From: Oscillospiraceae bacterium
GTDB lineage: Bacteria > Bacillota > Clostridia > Oscillospirales > JAKOTC01
Assembly: GCA_035353335.1 (NCBI GenBank)
Contig: DAOPZJ010000009.1
Location: forward strand, 1 to 20,441
Direction: 5' to 3'
Length of the DNA: 20,441 nucleotides
In this document: piece by piece, positions 6,356 to 14,065 of the stretch
How positions within the stretch are numbered: position 1 is the stretch's first letter
How the letters are laid out: the number at the start of each line of letters is the position of its first letter
Made by a program: the position numbers and the translations under genes
Notes under the pieces: generated by a model
Seen by the model: only the letters and a program-made list of their open reading frames with translations
Told to the model about the DNA's origin: nothing
Database searches by the model: none

Positions 6356-7747
6356 TTAACAGGACGGCCGGGTCACTCCGTTCAGCTTGTCGCGCAGATT
6401 TTTTATCTGCACGGCGACGGCTTCAGGGGCGGGGCCGCCGTAACTTCTGCGCTTGCTCACGCAGGTGTCGAGTTTGATCGCCTCGAAAACGTCTTTATCG
6501 AATGCCGATGAAAAGGTCTTGTATTCGTCTAGTGAAAGGTCTTCCAGCCGCTTGCCGGTTTTGACGCAGTGCTTGACCAGTTCGCCCGTGACATGGTAGG
6601 CGTCGCGGAAGGGCAGGCCCTTTCCGACCAGATAATCCGCGCAGTCGGTGGCATTGATAAAACCGTCGGCAGCCGCTTTGCGCATGTTATCGGCGTTGAC
6701 TTTGGCTGTTGAAAACATCGGCGTGAACGCGGTTAGGCAGGCGATAGCCGTATCGGCGGCGTCGAAAATCGCCTCTTTGTCCTCCTGCATGTCCTTGTTG
6801 TAGGCCATCGGCAGCCCTTTCATCACAGTGAGCAGCGCGGTCAGATCGCCGTAAACCCGTCCGGTCTTGCCGCGGCAGAGTTCCGCGATGTCGGGGTTTT
6901 TCTTTTGCGGCATAATCGACGAGCCGGTACACCAGGCGTCGTCGAGCGTCAAAAAGCCGTAAGCAACGCCCGACCAAAGGATAATCTCCTCGCAAAAACG
7001 CGACAAGTGAGTCATGATTACCGAGAGGCAGAAACAAAACTCCAGCGCGAAATCGCGATCGGAGACCCCGTCCATCGAGTTTTCGCAGACCGCCGGAAGT
7101 CCGAGCAGTTCGGCCTCGTAAAAGCGGTCGGTAAAATAAGTCGTCCCGGCCAGCGCGCAGCTCCCGATCGGAGAGACGCAGGTGCGCTTGCGGCAGTCAG
7201 TCAACCGATCAATGTCGCGCAAAAACGCCTGTGCATAAGCGAGAACATGGTGCGCAAAAGTCACCGGCTGCGCGGGCTGCAGATGGGTATATCCCGGCAT
7301 GACGGTATTACTGTTTTCCTCAGCCTTGTCGGCAATCGCCGTGACCAGTGTTTTTAAAAGGTCGGTGATCTCGTCGATTGCTTCCCGCTGCCAAAGCCGC
7401 AAATCGAGCGCAACCTGATCGTTGCGGCTTCTCGCGGTGTGCAGATATTTTCCCGCGTCGCCGATGCGCTCGGTCAGCACCTGCTCGACGAACATATGGG
7501 TATCCTCGGCCTTGGGATCGATTTCGAGAACTCCGCTTGCAAGATCGCTTTTGATTCCGTACAGCCCTTCGACGATTTTATCGCAGATATTCGACGGAAT
7601 GATGGCGCGCGCCGAAAGCATTTTCGCGTGGGCGATGCTGCCCTCGATATCGACTTTCCAAAAACGTTTGTCAAAGCTGATAGAAGCGTTAAAGCCCTCG
7701 GCGATGTTGTTTTCGTCGCTTTCAAATCTTGCGCCCCAGAGTTTCAT
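6356..7747 (-). CDS. argH: Argininosuccinate lyase
   Basis: ArgH splits argininosuccinate into arginine and fumarate, the last step of arginine synthesis, in the cytoplasm as a homotetramer. The 463-aa length is normal. The three conserved regions of the fumarase/aspartase superfamily are present: TARSRNDQ (104-111), GYTHLQPAQP (152-161) with the conserved His155, and the mobile signature loop GSSIMPQKKNPD (275-286) with the catalytic Ser. An in-frame ATG 33 codons further upstream exists, but MKLWGARF is the normal ArgH N-terminus and AAAGGGA lies about 10 nt before it, so I start at 7747. It is the last gene of a minus-strand operon behind an aminotransferase, 29 nt downstream. The usual partner argG is not nearby. 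Confidence 0.96.
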   Translation of the reverse strand: MKLWGARFESDENNIAEGFNASISFDKRFWKVDIEGSIAHAKMLSARAIIPSNICDKIVEGLYGIKSDLASGVLEIDPKAEDTHMFVEQVLTERIGDAGKYLHTARSRNDQVALDLRLWQREAIDEITDLLKTLVTAIADKAEENSNTVMPGYTHLQPAQPVTFAHHVLAYAQAFLRDIDRLTDCRKRTCVSPIGSCALAGTTYFTDRFYEAELLGLPAVCENSMDGVSDRDFALEFCFCLSVIMTHLSRFCEEIILWSGVAYGFLTLDDAWCTGSSIMPQKKNPDIAELCRGKTGRVYGDLTALLTVMKGLPMAYNKDMQEDKEAIFDAADTAIACLTAFTPMFSTAKVNADNMRKAAADGFINATDCADYLVGKGLPFRDAYHVTGELVKHCVKTGKRLEDLSLDEYKTFSSAFDKDVFEAIKLDTCVSKRRSYGGPAPEAVAVQIKNLRDKLNGVTRPSC

Positions 7748-7776
7748 AAAAAAACCGTCCCTTTCGGATAAAAAGA

Positions 7777-8943
7777 TTACAATGTCTTGATAAACGCCTC
7801 GATGCGCCCGAGCGCCGTGGCGAGATGATTGATCGAATAAGAACACGAGATACGCGCAAAGCCTCTGCCGCTTTCGCCGAATGCTTCACCGGGGACGATT
7901 GCGACATGCTGCTGCTTTAACAGCTGTTCGCAGAACTCTTCTCCGGTTAGGCCGAATGCATCGATTTTAGGGAAGACATAAAACGCACCTTCCGGTTCAA
8001 AGCAGGGAAATCCCATCGAACGCAGCGTGCCGACCACGAGGCGGCGGCGCATATCGTATTGACCGCGCATTTCCTCAATGTCGGAGTCGCCGTGGCGCAG
8101 AGCCTCGATGGCCGCGTGCTGGGCGGTCGTCGGTGCGCACATGATGGCGAACTGGTGCAGTTTTGCAAGCTGAACGGCGACTTCTTTCGGAGCTGCGGTA
8201 TATCCGAGCCGCCAGCCGGTCATCGCGTAGGCCTTAGAAAAGCCGTTGACAATGACCGTACGCTCCCGCATCCCGGGCAGCGAGGCAAAGCTGACATGAT
8301 GATGTCCATAAGTCAGTTCACCGTAAATCTCATCCGAGAGTACGATGATATTGGTATTTTTAAGTACCTTGGAGATTTTTAAAAGCTCGTCTTCGGTCAT
8401 AATCGCACCCGTGGGGTTGTTGGGGAAGGGCAGAATCAATACTTTTGATTTGGGTGTGATCGCCGCTTTGAGGGTCTCGGCGGAGAGTTTGAAATTGTTT
8501 TCCATTCCGCAGGGCAACGGAACCACTTTTGCGCCGCACATTCTGGAAAGCGGCTCATAACAAACAAAACACGGCTCGGGCAGTAACACTTCGTCACCCA
8601 GATTGACAAAAGCGCGCAGGGTGATGTCGATGGCTTCGGAGCCGCCGACCGTCACGACGATTTCAGAATCGGCATCGTATTCAAGGTTAAAACGGCGGTT
8701 TAAATACTTGGAAATCTCAACGCGCAACTCGGTCATACCTTTGTTGGCGGTGTATTTGGTCTTGCCCTGCTGTAAAGAATCGATTCCGACCTGCCGAATA
8801 TGCCACGGAGTCTGAAAGTCGGGTTCACCGACGCCCAGTGAGATTACGTCGTCCATGGCCTCGGCAAGGTCAAAAAACTTTCGGATACCCGAAGGTTTCA
8901 GCGATTGTACCGTCGGGCTGAGCAACGATTTATAATCGATCAC
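7777..8943 (-). CDS. PLP-dependent class I/II aminotransferase
   Basis: This cytoplasmic fold-type I aminotransferase has 388 aa. It has the expected pyridoxal-phosphate residues: the N-terminal SLGVGEPDFQTP, Asn176 in FPNNPTGA, Asp204 and Tyr207 in LSDEIYGEL, the Schiff-base Lys237 in NGFSKAYAMTGWRLGY, and the substrate-carboxylate Arg near RISCSYS at the C-terminus. The pattern fits the aspartate/aromatic aminotransferase group (PatA/AraT-like) found in Bacillota; the exact amino acid substrate is not decided by these motifs. Its ATG overlaps the stop of the Lrp/AsnC gene by 4 bases (ATGA), so translation is coupled and the Lrp protein may control this gene in response to the amino acid it processes. 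argH follows. Confidence 0.93.
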   Translation of the reverse strand: MIDYKSLLSPTVQSLKPSGIRKFFDLAEAMDDVISLGVGEPDFQTPWHIRQVGIDSLQQGKTKYTANKGMTELRVEISKYLNRRFNLEYDADSEIVVTVGGSEAIDITLRAFVNLGDEVLLPEPCFVCYEPLSRMCGAKVVPLPCGMENNFKLSAETLKAAITPKSKVLILPFPNNPTGAIMTEDELLKISKVLKNTNIIVLSDEIYGELTYGHHHVSFASLPGMRERTVIVNGFSKAYAMTGWRLGYTAAPKEVAVQLAKLHQFAIMCAPTTAQHAAIEALRHGDSDIEEMRGQYDMRRRLVVGTLRSMGFPCFEPEGAFYVFPKIDAFGLTGEEFCEQLLKQQHVAIVPGEAFGESGRGFARISCSYSINHLATALGRIEAFIKTL

Positions 8944-9431
8944 AGAATGACCTCTCGTTTCTCATCCGAACCGCCGTTTTCGAGGAAACATACGCCACCC
9001 TCTTTATAACGTTCCAGTACAAACGTGGTGTCGGTCGAGGTCACGGAACCGAGCGGAGAGAGACGCGCCGAGACAAAATGCGCCACCTCGCGCAAATTTT
9101 TCGCCGACATGGTCAGCGACATATCATAGCTGCCGGAGACCAGATAGACGCTGTCCACTTCGGGCATGGTCATAATTTGGCGGGCGACCGCTTCAAAACC
9201 CTGTTCGGGCTGCGGAGTGACTTTGATGCGGATGAACGCCTGAATGGATTCTCTTCCGGCCTTTTCCCAATTGATCACCGCTCGATAACCGCAGATCACG
9301 CCCTTGGCGGTGTATTCGTCAATCTTTTTCGCGACGGCTTCTTCGGTTTCGCCGGTCAGCAGCGCCAATTGCGCCACCGAAAGACGCGCGTTTTGTTCGA
9401 GCAGGGAAAGGATGTTCATTCCGTTTGCCAT
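8940..9431 (-). CDS. Lrp/AsnC-family transcriptional regulator
   Basis: This is a feast/famine regulator of 163 aa. An N-terminal helix-turn-helix (about residues 6-50; NARLSVAQLALLTGETEEAVAKKI) is followed by the RAM/AsnC ligand-binding domain (RESIQAFIRIKVTP..., VDSVYLVSGSYDMSLTMSAKN). Such proteins form octamers or larger assemblies and sense amino acids. A TTG at 9440 would add three residues but would sit directly against the AGGAG site (9441-9445); the ATG at 9431 has that site 9 nt away and is preferred. The gene overlaps the aminotransferase by ATGA and follows the PHP phosphoesterase after 23 nt. Control of the local operon is likely by family habit but no operator was identified. 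Confidence 0.9.
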   Translation of the reverse strand: MANGMNILSLLEQNARLSVAQLALLTGETEEAVAKKIDEYTAKGVICGYRAVINWEKAGRESIQAFIRIKVTPQPEQGFEAVARQIMTMPEVDSVYLVSGSYDMSLTMSAKNLREVAHFVSARLSPLGSVTSTDTTFVLERYKEGGVCFLENGGSDEKREVIL

Positions 9432-9454
9432 GTCAGTCAACTCCTGTCTGTTAT

Positions 9455-10261
9455 TCAGTCGAACCGCACTTTGCGCGGTTCGCGTTTATGATATACGACG
9501 AAGGACTCAAATCCGAGGGATTTTGCCAGTTCGGCCCCGACGCGGGCATTATCGGCGTATGCGGCTCTGTGATCGTCAGTTCCGATGGTGATCATCTCAC
9601 CGCCAAGGTCTTTGTAGGCGGCCAAGATCGTCTTGGTCGGCATCGGCTCATGACCTCCGGTCGTCGAGGAGAGGTTGATTTCAAGCGCCTTTTTTTCCTT
9701 GATTACCAGTTTTAGAACGTCTCTGATCGCATCGGACCACCGGGTATCGTCCACATTGACGCCCTGCCGGTACATCCGCCGAAACGGGTAGGTCATGTGC
9801 GCCAAAATGTCGAAATCACCCCAGGCAATCACATCGCAAAGTAAGTTAAAATATCCGTCCACCAACGGCAGATTTTTGCCGTCGGAAAAGTCCACAAAAT
9901 AAAAATCCTCTTTATGGGGAAACTCGTGCTGACTTGCCAAAACCACGTCGAATGGAAAGCGGGAGATCAAAGCGGATGCCATTTCGGGGCAAAAGATGGG
10001 TTGTCCGATCTCAACTCCGAAAGCAATGTTAATTTCTTCTACACTGCGTTTTTGGATCTCCAGTTTTTTTTGAAGTTCAGAAAACCGCTCCGTGAACTTT
10101 TCGAGCCGGCTGAGTTCGGAGTCGTCAGTGTTGAAATCGGCGTGGTCGGTTACTGCCATATACTCGATTCCGGCAGTTCTGCGGCTTTCAATCAGAGTTT
10201 CGAGCAGGCATTCGGAGTCAAAAGAAAAATTCGTGTGCGTGTGGTAATCCTGCAGGGGCAT
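9455..10261 (-). CDS. PHP-family phosphoesterase, histidinol-phosphatase-like
   Basis: This 268-aa protein of the polymerase-and-histidinol-phosphatase (PHP) family is expected to hydrolyse a phosphoester with a metal cluster in the cytoplasm. The motifs are DYHTHTNFSFDS at the N-terminus (metal-binding HxH), VTDHADF about 35 residues later, FDILAHMTYPFRR in the middle and GTDDH near the C-terminus. Length and motif order match the HisJ/HisK histidinol-phosphatases of Bacillota, which carry out a late step of histidine synthesis. No other his gene adjoins it, so the substrate remains open. GGAGG is 12 nt before the ATG. It is the first gene of the minus-strand operon with the Lrp regulator, aminotransferase and argH, and has its own promoter in the divergent gap at 10262-10422. 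Confidence 0.82.
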   Translation of the reverse strand: MPLQDYHTHTNFSFDSECLLETLIESRRTAGIEYMAVTDHADFNTDDSELSRLEKFTERFSELQKKLEIQKRSVEEINIAFGVEIGQPIFCPEMASALISRFPFDVVLASQHEFPHKEDFYFVDFSDGKNLPLVDGYFNLLCDVIAWGDFDILAHMTYPFRRMYRQGVNVDDTRWSDAIRDVLKLVIKEKKALEINLSSTTGGHEPMPTKTILAAYKDLGGEMITIGTDDHRAAYADNARVGAELAKSLGFESFVVYHKREPRKVRFD

Positions 10262-10295
10262 AAACTACAAATACCTCCGATCTTAGAACAACCCC

Positions 10296-10324
10296 ATTTT
10301 AACATAAATTTCCCCTAATTACAA
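10296..10324 (-). promoter_or_regulatory. Predicted promoter of the PHP-Lrp-aminotransferase-argH operon
   Basis: Minus-strand TTGTAA (10319-10324) and TAAAAT (10296-10301) are spaced by 17 nt, about 35 nt before the start of the PHP gene. Confidence 0.5.
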
Positions 10325-10358
10325 CCGGAGAAGCAGAACAACCCGATTTGCCAAACAG

Positions 10359-10387
10359 TTGCCGATTAAACGGCTTTATGTTATGAT
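10359..10387 (+). promoter_or_regulatory. Predicted promoter of the URO-D-like gene
   Basis: TTGCCG (10359-10364) and TATGAT (10382-10387) are 17 nt apart, 35 nt before the start codon, and lie back to back with the promoter of the divergent operon. Confidence 0.6.
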
Positions 10388-10422
10388 AACTAAAGAATCT
10401 CGCCGTAAGAGGAGACACCGCA

Positions 10423-11490
10423 ATGAATGACATCCGCGGCAGCATTTATAAAACCGACGCCGAAAAAGCACGGCTTGATGAACTTTTTCAAAAATGGCGT
10501 GACTTCTGTTTTGACTATTCGAAAGCCGAGCCGAAACTGATCATGCACGCACCGCTCAAACGGAAATACACCATCGGGGAGTGCATGCGCAACCCGGCTG
10601 CGGCGATGGAGACCCAGATCGAAAATTTCCGGTTCCATCAGGCGGTCGGAGACGACGCCTATCCGGCTCTGCGCGCCGAATTCGGCACCGTTCCGATTGC
10701 GGAGGCGTTCGGCTGTAAAATCTACCGGCGTGAAGACGAATTGCCCTGCACCCAAAGTACCATCGTCAACAGTGCTGAAGAAATTGACGCTTTGAAAATT
10801 CCCGACGAAAAAAGCGGAAGTTTCCCGGACATCGATCTGCAATATGAGTTTTTCCTCGAAAATCTGCCCTACGGCGTCGGTTTTATGCTGCCCGACCTGC
10901 AAGGGCCGTTCAACAACACCCACCTGCTGCGCGGCAACGACATCTTCACCGATTTTTACGATGAACCCGAATCCGTTGAAAAATTACTAAATATAGTCAC
11001 GCAATATCAAATCAAAATGACCCGTCACTATCATAAACTCTGCGGTATCGGCAAGGGCTTTTTATACGACTGGAGCGGTATCTGGCGCGGCAACCTGCGT
11101 ATCTGCAACTGCACGCTGCACAACGTCTCGACCGAGTTTTATGAGACCTACATTAAAAAATATGACCGCATGCTGCTCGACACGTTTTCCGAGGGACGCA
11201 TTCACTATTGCGGCACCCACGACAACGGGCAGATGGCGTCATTTTTTTCAATCCCGAACCTCTACGGCGTCGATTTTGACGGCGCGCATCACAACATTTT
11301 GGAACTAGCACCGCGCACCCCCGAGCGGGTGGCATTGCTGCCGTACATGAACCCCGAGCGGATCGCCCCTATTTTGGCGGGAAAAGTCCCCGAAAAGCGC
11401 AATATCATCTATGAGATCTACACTTCCTCCTTCGAAGAGGCCAAAACCGTCTGCACGGCGATGAAGTCCGTTTTGGGTGTAAGTAATTGA
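10423..11490 (+). CDS. Uroporphyrinogen decarboxylase-superfamily protein, probable methyltransferase type
   Basis: This 355-aa cytoplasmic protein has the URO-D-like TIM-barrel character. Segments such as LPDLQGPFNNTHLLRG (157-170), DFYDEPESVEKLL and the terminal PERIAPILAGKVPEKRNIIYE are typical of the broad PF01208 family. The motif HYCG (261-264) corresponds to the HxCG zinc ligands of MtaA/CmuA-type methylcobalamin:thiol methyltransferases, and Cys344 could be the third ligand. The N-terminal arginine motif of true haem-pathway HemE is not seen, so I do not call it hemE. GAGGAG lies 8 nt before the ATG and a good promoter is present. No corrinoid protein or methyltransferase partner lies nearby, so its methyl donor is unknown. 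Proteins of this type are common in uncultured anaerobes and are mostly uncharacterised. Confidence 0.8.
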   Translation: MNDIRGSIYKTDAEKARLDELFQKWRDFCFDYSKAEPKLIMHAPLKRKYTIGECMRNPAAAMETQIENFRFHQAVGDDAYPALRAEFGTVPIAEAFGCKIYRREDELPCTQSTIVNSAEEIDALKIPDEKSGSFPDIDLQYEFFLENLPYGVGFMLPDLQGPFNNTHLLRGNDIFTDFYDEPESVEKLLNIVTQYQIKMTRHYHKLCGIGKGFLYDWSGIWRGNLRICNCTLHNVSTEFYETYIKKYDRMLLDTFSEGRIHYCGTHDNGQMASFFSIPNLYGVDFDGAHHNILELAPRTPERVALLPYMNPERIAPILAGKVPEKRNIIYEIYTSSFEEAKTVCTAMKSVLGVSN

Positions 11491-11892
11491 ACAAACTCCT
11501 GCTCAAAAAGATTAGATTATGAGGTAAAAAGCAATTATCTGAATCAAAGCGATTCACTGATGAAATACCATCCCGATTGGACGAGAGGTTATATGAAAAG
11601 AAATCCGCTCGTTGGGAATGGAAGTTAAAATGGCCGAAGGCGCTGTAAAAAGGGTAATATCAGGTTCTGGTTCGTTGTGAGAAAAGTGCTAAGTTTTATG
11701 GATTTCCCTTAAAAACTTTACGTCTGATCAATTTTAAAGCTGTTTCTATCTGTTTTCCCCGATTCTGCTTATATTGTGTCTGCTTAGTTGATCAACAAAC
11801 GTTATTTTTATGAATTTCCTGGCGGTTTTTGGCCTTTCGGATATTTTTATTACCTGAAATTAGCGTATTGCGCCAAAAATAAAATCGACATA
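11491..11892. other. Intergenic region without recognised gene
   Basis: About 400 nt lie here between the URO-D-like gene and the IreB promoter. No convincing terminator follows the URO-D-like gene. A perfect 10-bp palindrome GTTGATCAAC occurs at 11787-11796, and a small GAATC-AAAGC-GATTC dyad lies near 11541-11556. The URO-D frame stays open for 40 codons after its TGA, which may be chance. The sequence is more A/T-rich than the flanking genes. Confidence 0.4.
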
Positions 11893-11921
11893 TTGCATTT
11901 CGGACGGGCATAAGGTATAAT
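11893..11921 (+). promoter_or_regulatory. Predicted promoter of the IreB-family gene
   Basis: TTGCAT (11893-11898) and a perfect TATAAT (11916-11921) are separated by 17 nt, with a 42-nt leader that ends in a GGGAGG ribosome binding site. Confidence 0.65.
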
Positions 11922-11963
11922 AACAACAATCACCGTAACTGATGTCTCCGGGAGGTGTGACGC

Positions 11964-12239
11964 ATGAATGAAAACAATATGGCTCCCCAGACCCCGTCCG
12001 AGCCGACAAAACCCTTTTTAATCCCCGGCGACAGGGACGGCGAGATGAAGCAGATTCTGACCGCTGTTTTTGATGCGATGGCTGAAAAGGGATACAACCC
12101 GATCAATCAGATTGTGGGCTATATTCTCTCTGAAGATCCGACATATATCACGACTTATAAAAACGCCCGCTCTTTGATTCGTAAGATCGACCGGGATGAA
12201 CTGATGACGGCATTGATCAAATCCTATCTTGCCGATTGA
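11964..12239 (+). CDS. IreB-family (UPF0297) regulatory phosphoprotein
   Basis: This 91-aa protein shows the family core clearly: EKGYNPINQIVGYILSEDPTYIT (about 46-68) and NARSLIRKIDRDELMTALIKSYL (about 72-89). In Enterococcus faecalis, IreB is phosphorylated on N-terminal threonines by the PASTA kinase IreK and limits cephalosporin resistance. Here the N-terminus is longer and Pro/Thr-rich (MAPQTPSEPTKPF), with Thr10 and Thr15 as possible phospho-acceptors by analogy only. GGGAGG stands 8 nt before the ATG. In most Bacillota the gene sits between alaS and ruvX with a DUF1292 gene; here it is alone with its own promoter and terminator, which is unusual. It supports assignment of the window to Bacillota. 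Confidence 0.93.
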   Translation: MNENNMAPQTPSEPTKPFLIPGDRDGEMKQILTAVFDAMAEKGYNPINQIVGYILSEDPTYITTYKNARSLIRKIDRDELMTALIKSYLAD

Positions 12240-12264
12240 GACAACAGATAACACGCAGCGATAC

Positions 12265-12294
12265 GGCAGGCCTTTTCGGCTTGCCTTTCTCTTT
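12265..12294 (+). terminator. Intrinsic terminator of the IreB-family gene
   Basis: An 8-bp stem GGCAGGCC/GGCTTGCC (one G-U) with loop TTTTC is followed by TTTCTCTTT. It lies 26 nt after the stop codon. Confidence 0.8.
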
Positions 12295-12337
12295 GTAAAG
12301 GCAATCGAGATTTTATAAATATAAAGGAGAATAAACT

Positions 12338-13894
12338 ATGGGCGGAATCATTTTCAACGAGGACTGCAATCACTTCATATATACCCGCTTTCGCAGTCAT
12401 ATCAAAGTCGGCTTGAAAGAGCTGCACGAATTCATTGATCAATATAAAGATACCGGCATCACCGACTTTTTCCTGAACGTCAACGCCAGCATCGCCTGGT
12501 TTCCTTGCAAAAGCCGCGATGATGCTTTCCGCAATTTTGAGCGCATCAAAAAAGCCGGCGGCAATCTCGACGGGGAGATTCCGCTGTCTAACGGCGGCTA
12601 TGTCGAGGTACTTAGGAGCATCTATTATGACCAGGGTCTCGACATGTATCAAATCTGGATTGCCCGCCTGCGCGAAATTGGAATCAACCCCTGGATCTCC
12701 ATCCGCACCAACGACATCCACAACACTGATGATGAAAACCACTTCTTGCACTCTGGCTTTTTCTGCAAAAACAAGGAGAAACGCCGCGGTCTGCACCACA
12801 GTATGGGCGCCTGCGACTATTACGACAACGCCCTCGATTTCTGCTATTCCGAAGTCAGGGAGCATCTGTTCTCGCTCGTGGCGGAAGTGTTGGAAAAATT
12901 CGATTTGTATGGTCTTGAACTCGACTGGATGCGCGAGATCTATTCGCTGCGCATCGGCTGCGAGGAACAGGGCGCAAAACTGATTACCGAACTGATGGAG
13001 CGCATCCGGCGCGAAGCCGATAAAGCGGAACAAAAATGGGGCCATCAGATCCAAATCGCAGTTCGTCTGCCTGCGAGTCCGCTGTTGTGCTTACGTCTCG
13101 GCTTTGACTTTTTTGATTGGATCGACAAGGGTCTGGTCCACTTAATCACGGTCACACCGCGCTGGGCGACTTCGGACAACGATATGCCCATCGACTTGTG
13201 GAAAAAGATGCTTTCCGGGAAACAAGTCAAGCTTGCGGCTGGACAGGAAACGCTTATTGACCCGATGTTTACCGAGCCGAAAAAAGTGTTTTTGTATAAC
13301 AGCATCGAAACCGCGCGCGGCACCGCTGCGGCTAACCTTGCGATGGGCGCCGACGCCGTATATTTGTTCAACTATATGGACGACCCCTCGGGCGAACTTG
13401 CGCAGTACCACGGAGAGCAATATCGGCAAATGCTCAAAGAACTCGGCTCCGAAGAGGCGCTTATGGGAAAACCGCGCCGCCATGTCGTGACTTATTGCGA
13501 CATCAAAGCACCCGGCGTTCCCCACAAAAACCCGCTCCCGCTCGAATGCGCGAAACGAGGCAGCGGTAATCCGGCTTTTGTCGGAAAGACCGAATACAAA
13601 ACATTGCGTATCCCTGTCGGGAAAGTGTCTTCAAATGCGAAAATTCAACTCGTTTTGGGCGTTGACGAGGGCAGGGGACTCACCGAAGCGGATTTCGACG
13701 TTTTTCTCGATTCCGAAAAACTGAATTATGCAGGGAAGGCCACGTTGCCGAAACCTTATTACCCCGGGCTGGAATATCACGCTTTTGAAATTATCAACAA
13801 ACCCGGAATGCCCGTTTCGCATATCGCCGAAATCGCCGCGATGCGGGAACCGTTTACAATCAAATGGGCTGAGATCGTAATAGATAATATTTGA
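12338..13894 (+). CDS. Predicted TIM-barrel glycoside-hydrolase-like protein
   Basis: This 518-aa protein has no signal peptide. The first ~370 residues alternate in the manner of a (beta/alpha)8 barrel. GINPWISIRTND (115-126) and YGLELDWMREI (191-201) resemble strand ends of GHL10-type and related glycoside-hydrolase-like barrels; Asp196, Glu194 and Glu200 are possible catalytic or substrate residues. Later barrel parts are KLAAGQETLIDPMF, ARGTAAANLAMGADAVYLFNY and a C-terminal beta-rich domain (about 380-518) with a carbohydrate-module-like look. It probably acts on an intracellular glycoside, but I cannot assign a GH family. AAGGAG is 8 nt before the ATG. Only a weak promoter (TTGTAA...TAAATA, 12295-12325) lies after the IreB terminator. 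Together with the sugar symporter at the left edge it hints at a glycan-using anaerobe. Confidence 0.6.
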   Translation: MGGIIFNEDCNHFIYTRFRSHIKVGLKELHEFIDQYKDTGITDFFLNVNASIAWFPCKSRDDAFRNFERIKKAGGNLDGEIPLSNGGYVEVLRSIYYDQGLDMYQIWIARLREIGINPWISIRTNDIHNTDDENHFLHSGFFCKNKEKRRGLHHSMGACDYYDNALDFCYSEVREHLFSLVAEVLEKFDLYGLELDWMREIYSLRIGCEEQGAKLITELMERIRREADKAEQKWGHQIQIAVRLPASPLLCLRLGFDFFDWIDKGLVHLITVTPRWATSDNDMPIDLWKKMLSGKQVKLAAGQETLIDPMFTEPKKVFLYNSIETARGTAAANLAMGADAVYLFNYMDDPSGELAQYHGEQYRQMLKELGSEEALMGKPRRHVVTYCDIKAPGVPHKNPLPLECAKRGSGNPAFVGKTEYKTLRIPVGKVSSNAKIQLVLGVDEGRGLTEADFDVFLDSEKLNYAGKATLPKPYYPGLEYHAFEIINKPGMPVSHIAEIAAMREPFTIKWAEIVIDNI

Positions 13895-13955
13895 ATAAAA
13901 GGCACAAAATCGCCTTGAATGGAAAACATTTTTGTCGGTTTTGCCATATTTGTGG

Positions 13956-13985
13956 TTGACAAGAAGTATTTAAACATTATATAAT
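13956..13985 (+). promoter_or_regulatory. Strong predicted promoter of the mscL-M23-MutS operon
   Basis: Consensus TTGACA (13956-13961) and consensus TATAAT (13980-13985) are separated by 18 nt. It is the only clear promoter before the four-gene unit that ends at 18887. Confidence 0.75.
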
Positions 13986-13989
13986 AATT

Positions 13990-14041
13990 TTACCCTTATA
14001 TGCTCATGCACGGAGTTGTCTGTGCATTTGCGTAAGGATAA
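13990..14041 (+). promoter_or_regulatory. Structured mscL leader hairpin
   Basis: Just after the transcription start the leader can fold into a bipartite hairpin. The outer arms TTACCCTTA (13990-13998) and TAAGGATAA (14033-14041) pair in 8 of 9 positions, and the inner arms ATGCAC (14006-14011) and GTGCAT (14022-14027) pair perfectly around a 10-nt loop. There is no U-tract, so it is not a terminator. It may stabilise the mRNA or regulate translation; I recognise no riboswitch class. Confidence 0.5.
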
Positions 14042-14065
14042 ATTTCTCCGGGAAGGGCTGATCCG

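Noticed and set aside
7748..7846. 33-residue N-terminal extension of ArgH
   Set aside because: The extension overlaps the end of the aminotransferase gene, and MKLWGARF with its own ribosome binding site is the normal family start.
9432..9440. TTG start for the Lrp/AsnC regulator
   Set aside because: It abuts the AGGAG site with no spacing, while the ATG at 9431 has 9 nt.
10423..11490. Annotation as hemE
   Set aside because: The HxCG motif and absence of the HemE N-terminal arginine motif point to the methyltransferase branch, and no haem genes adjoin.
11491..11613. 40-codon open extension after the URO-D-like stop codon
   Set aside because: No family likeness and no sign of recoding at the TGA; an open stretch of this length can arise by chance.
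12224..13054. 276-aa minus-strand frame opposite the glycoside-hydrolase-like gene
   Set aside because: Antisense shadow of a longer gene with good ribosome binding site and protein-like composition; its own translation has no recognisable motif.
13896..13920. AAGGC-N8-GCCTT dyad after the glycoside-hydrolase-like gene as terminator
   Set aside because: Only 5 bp and no U-tract directly after it.
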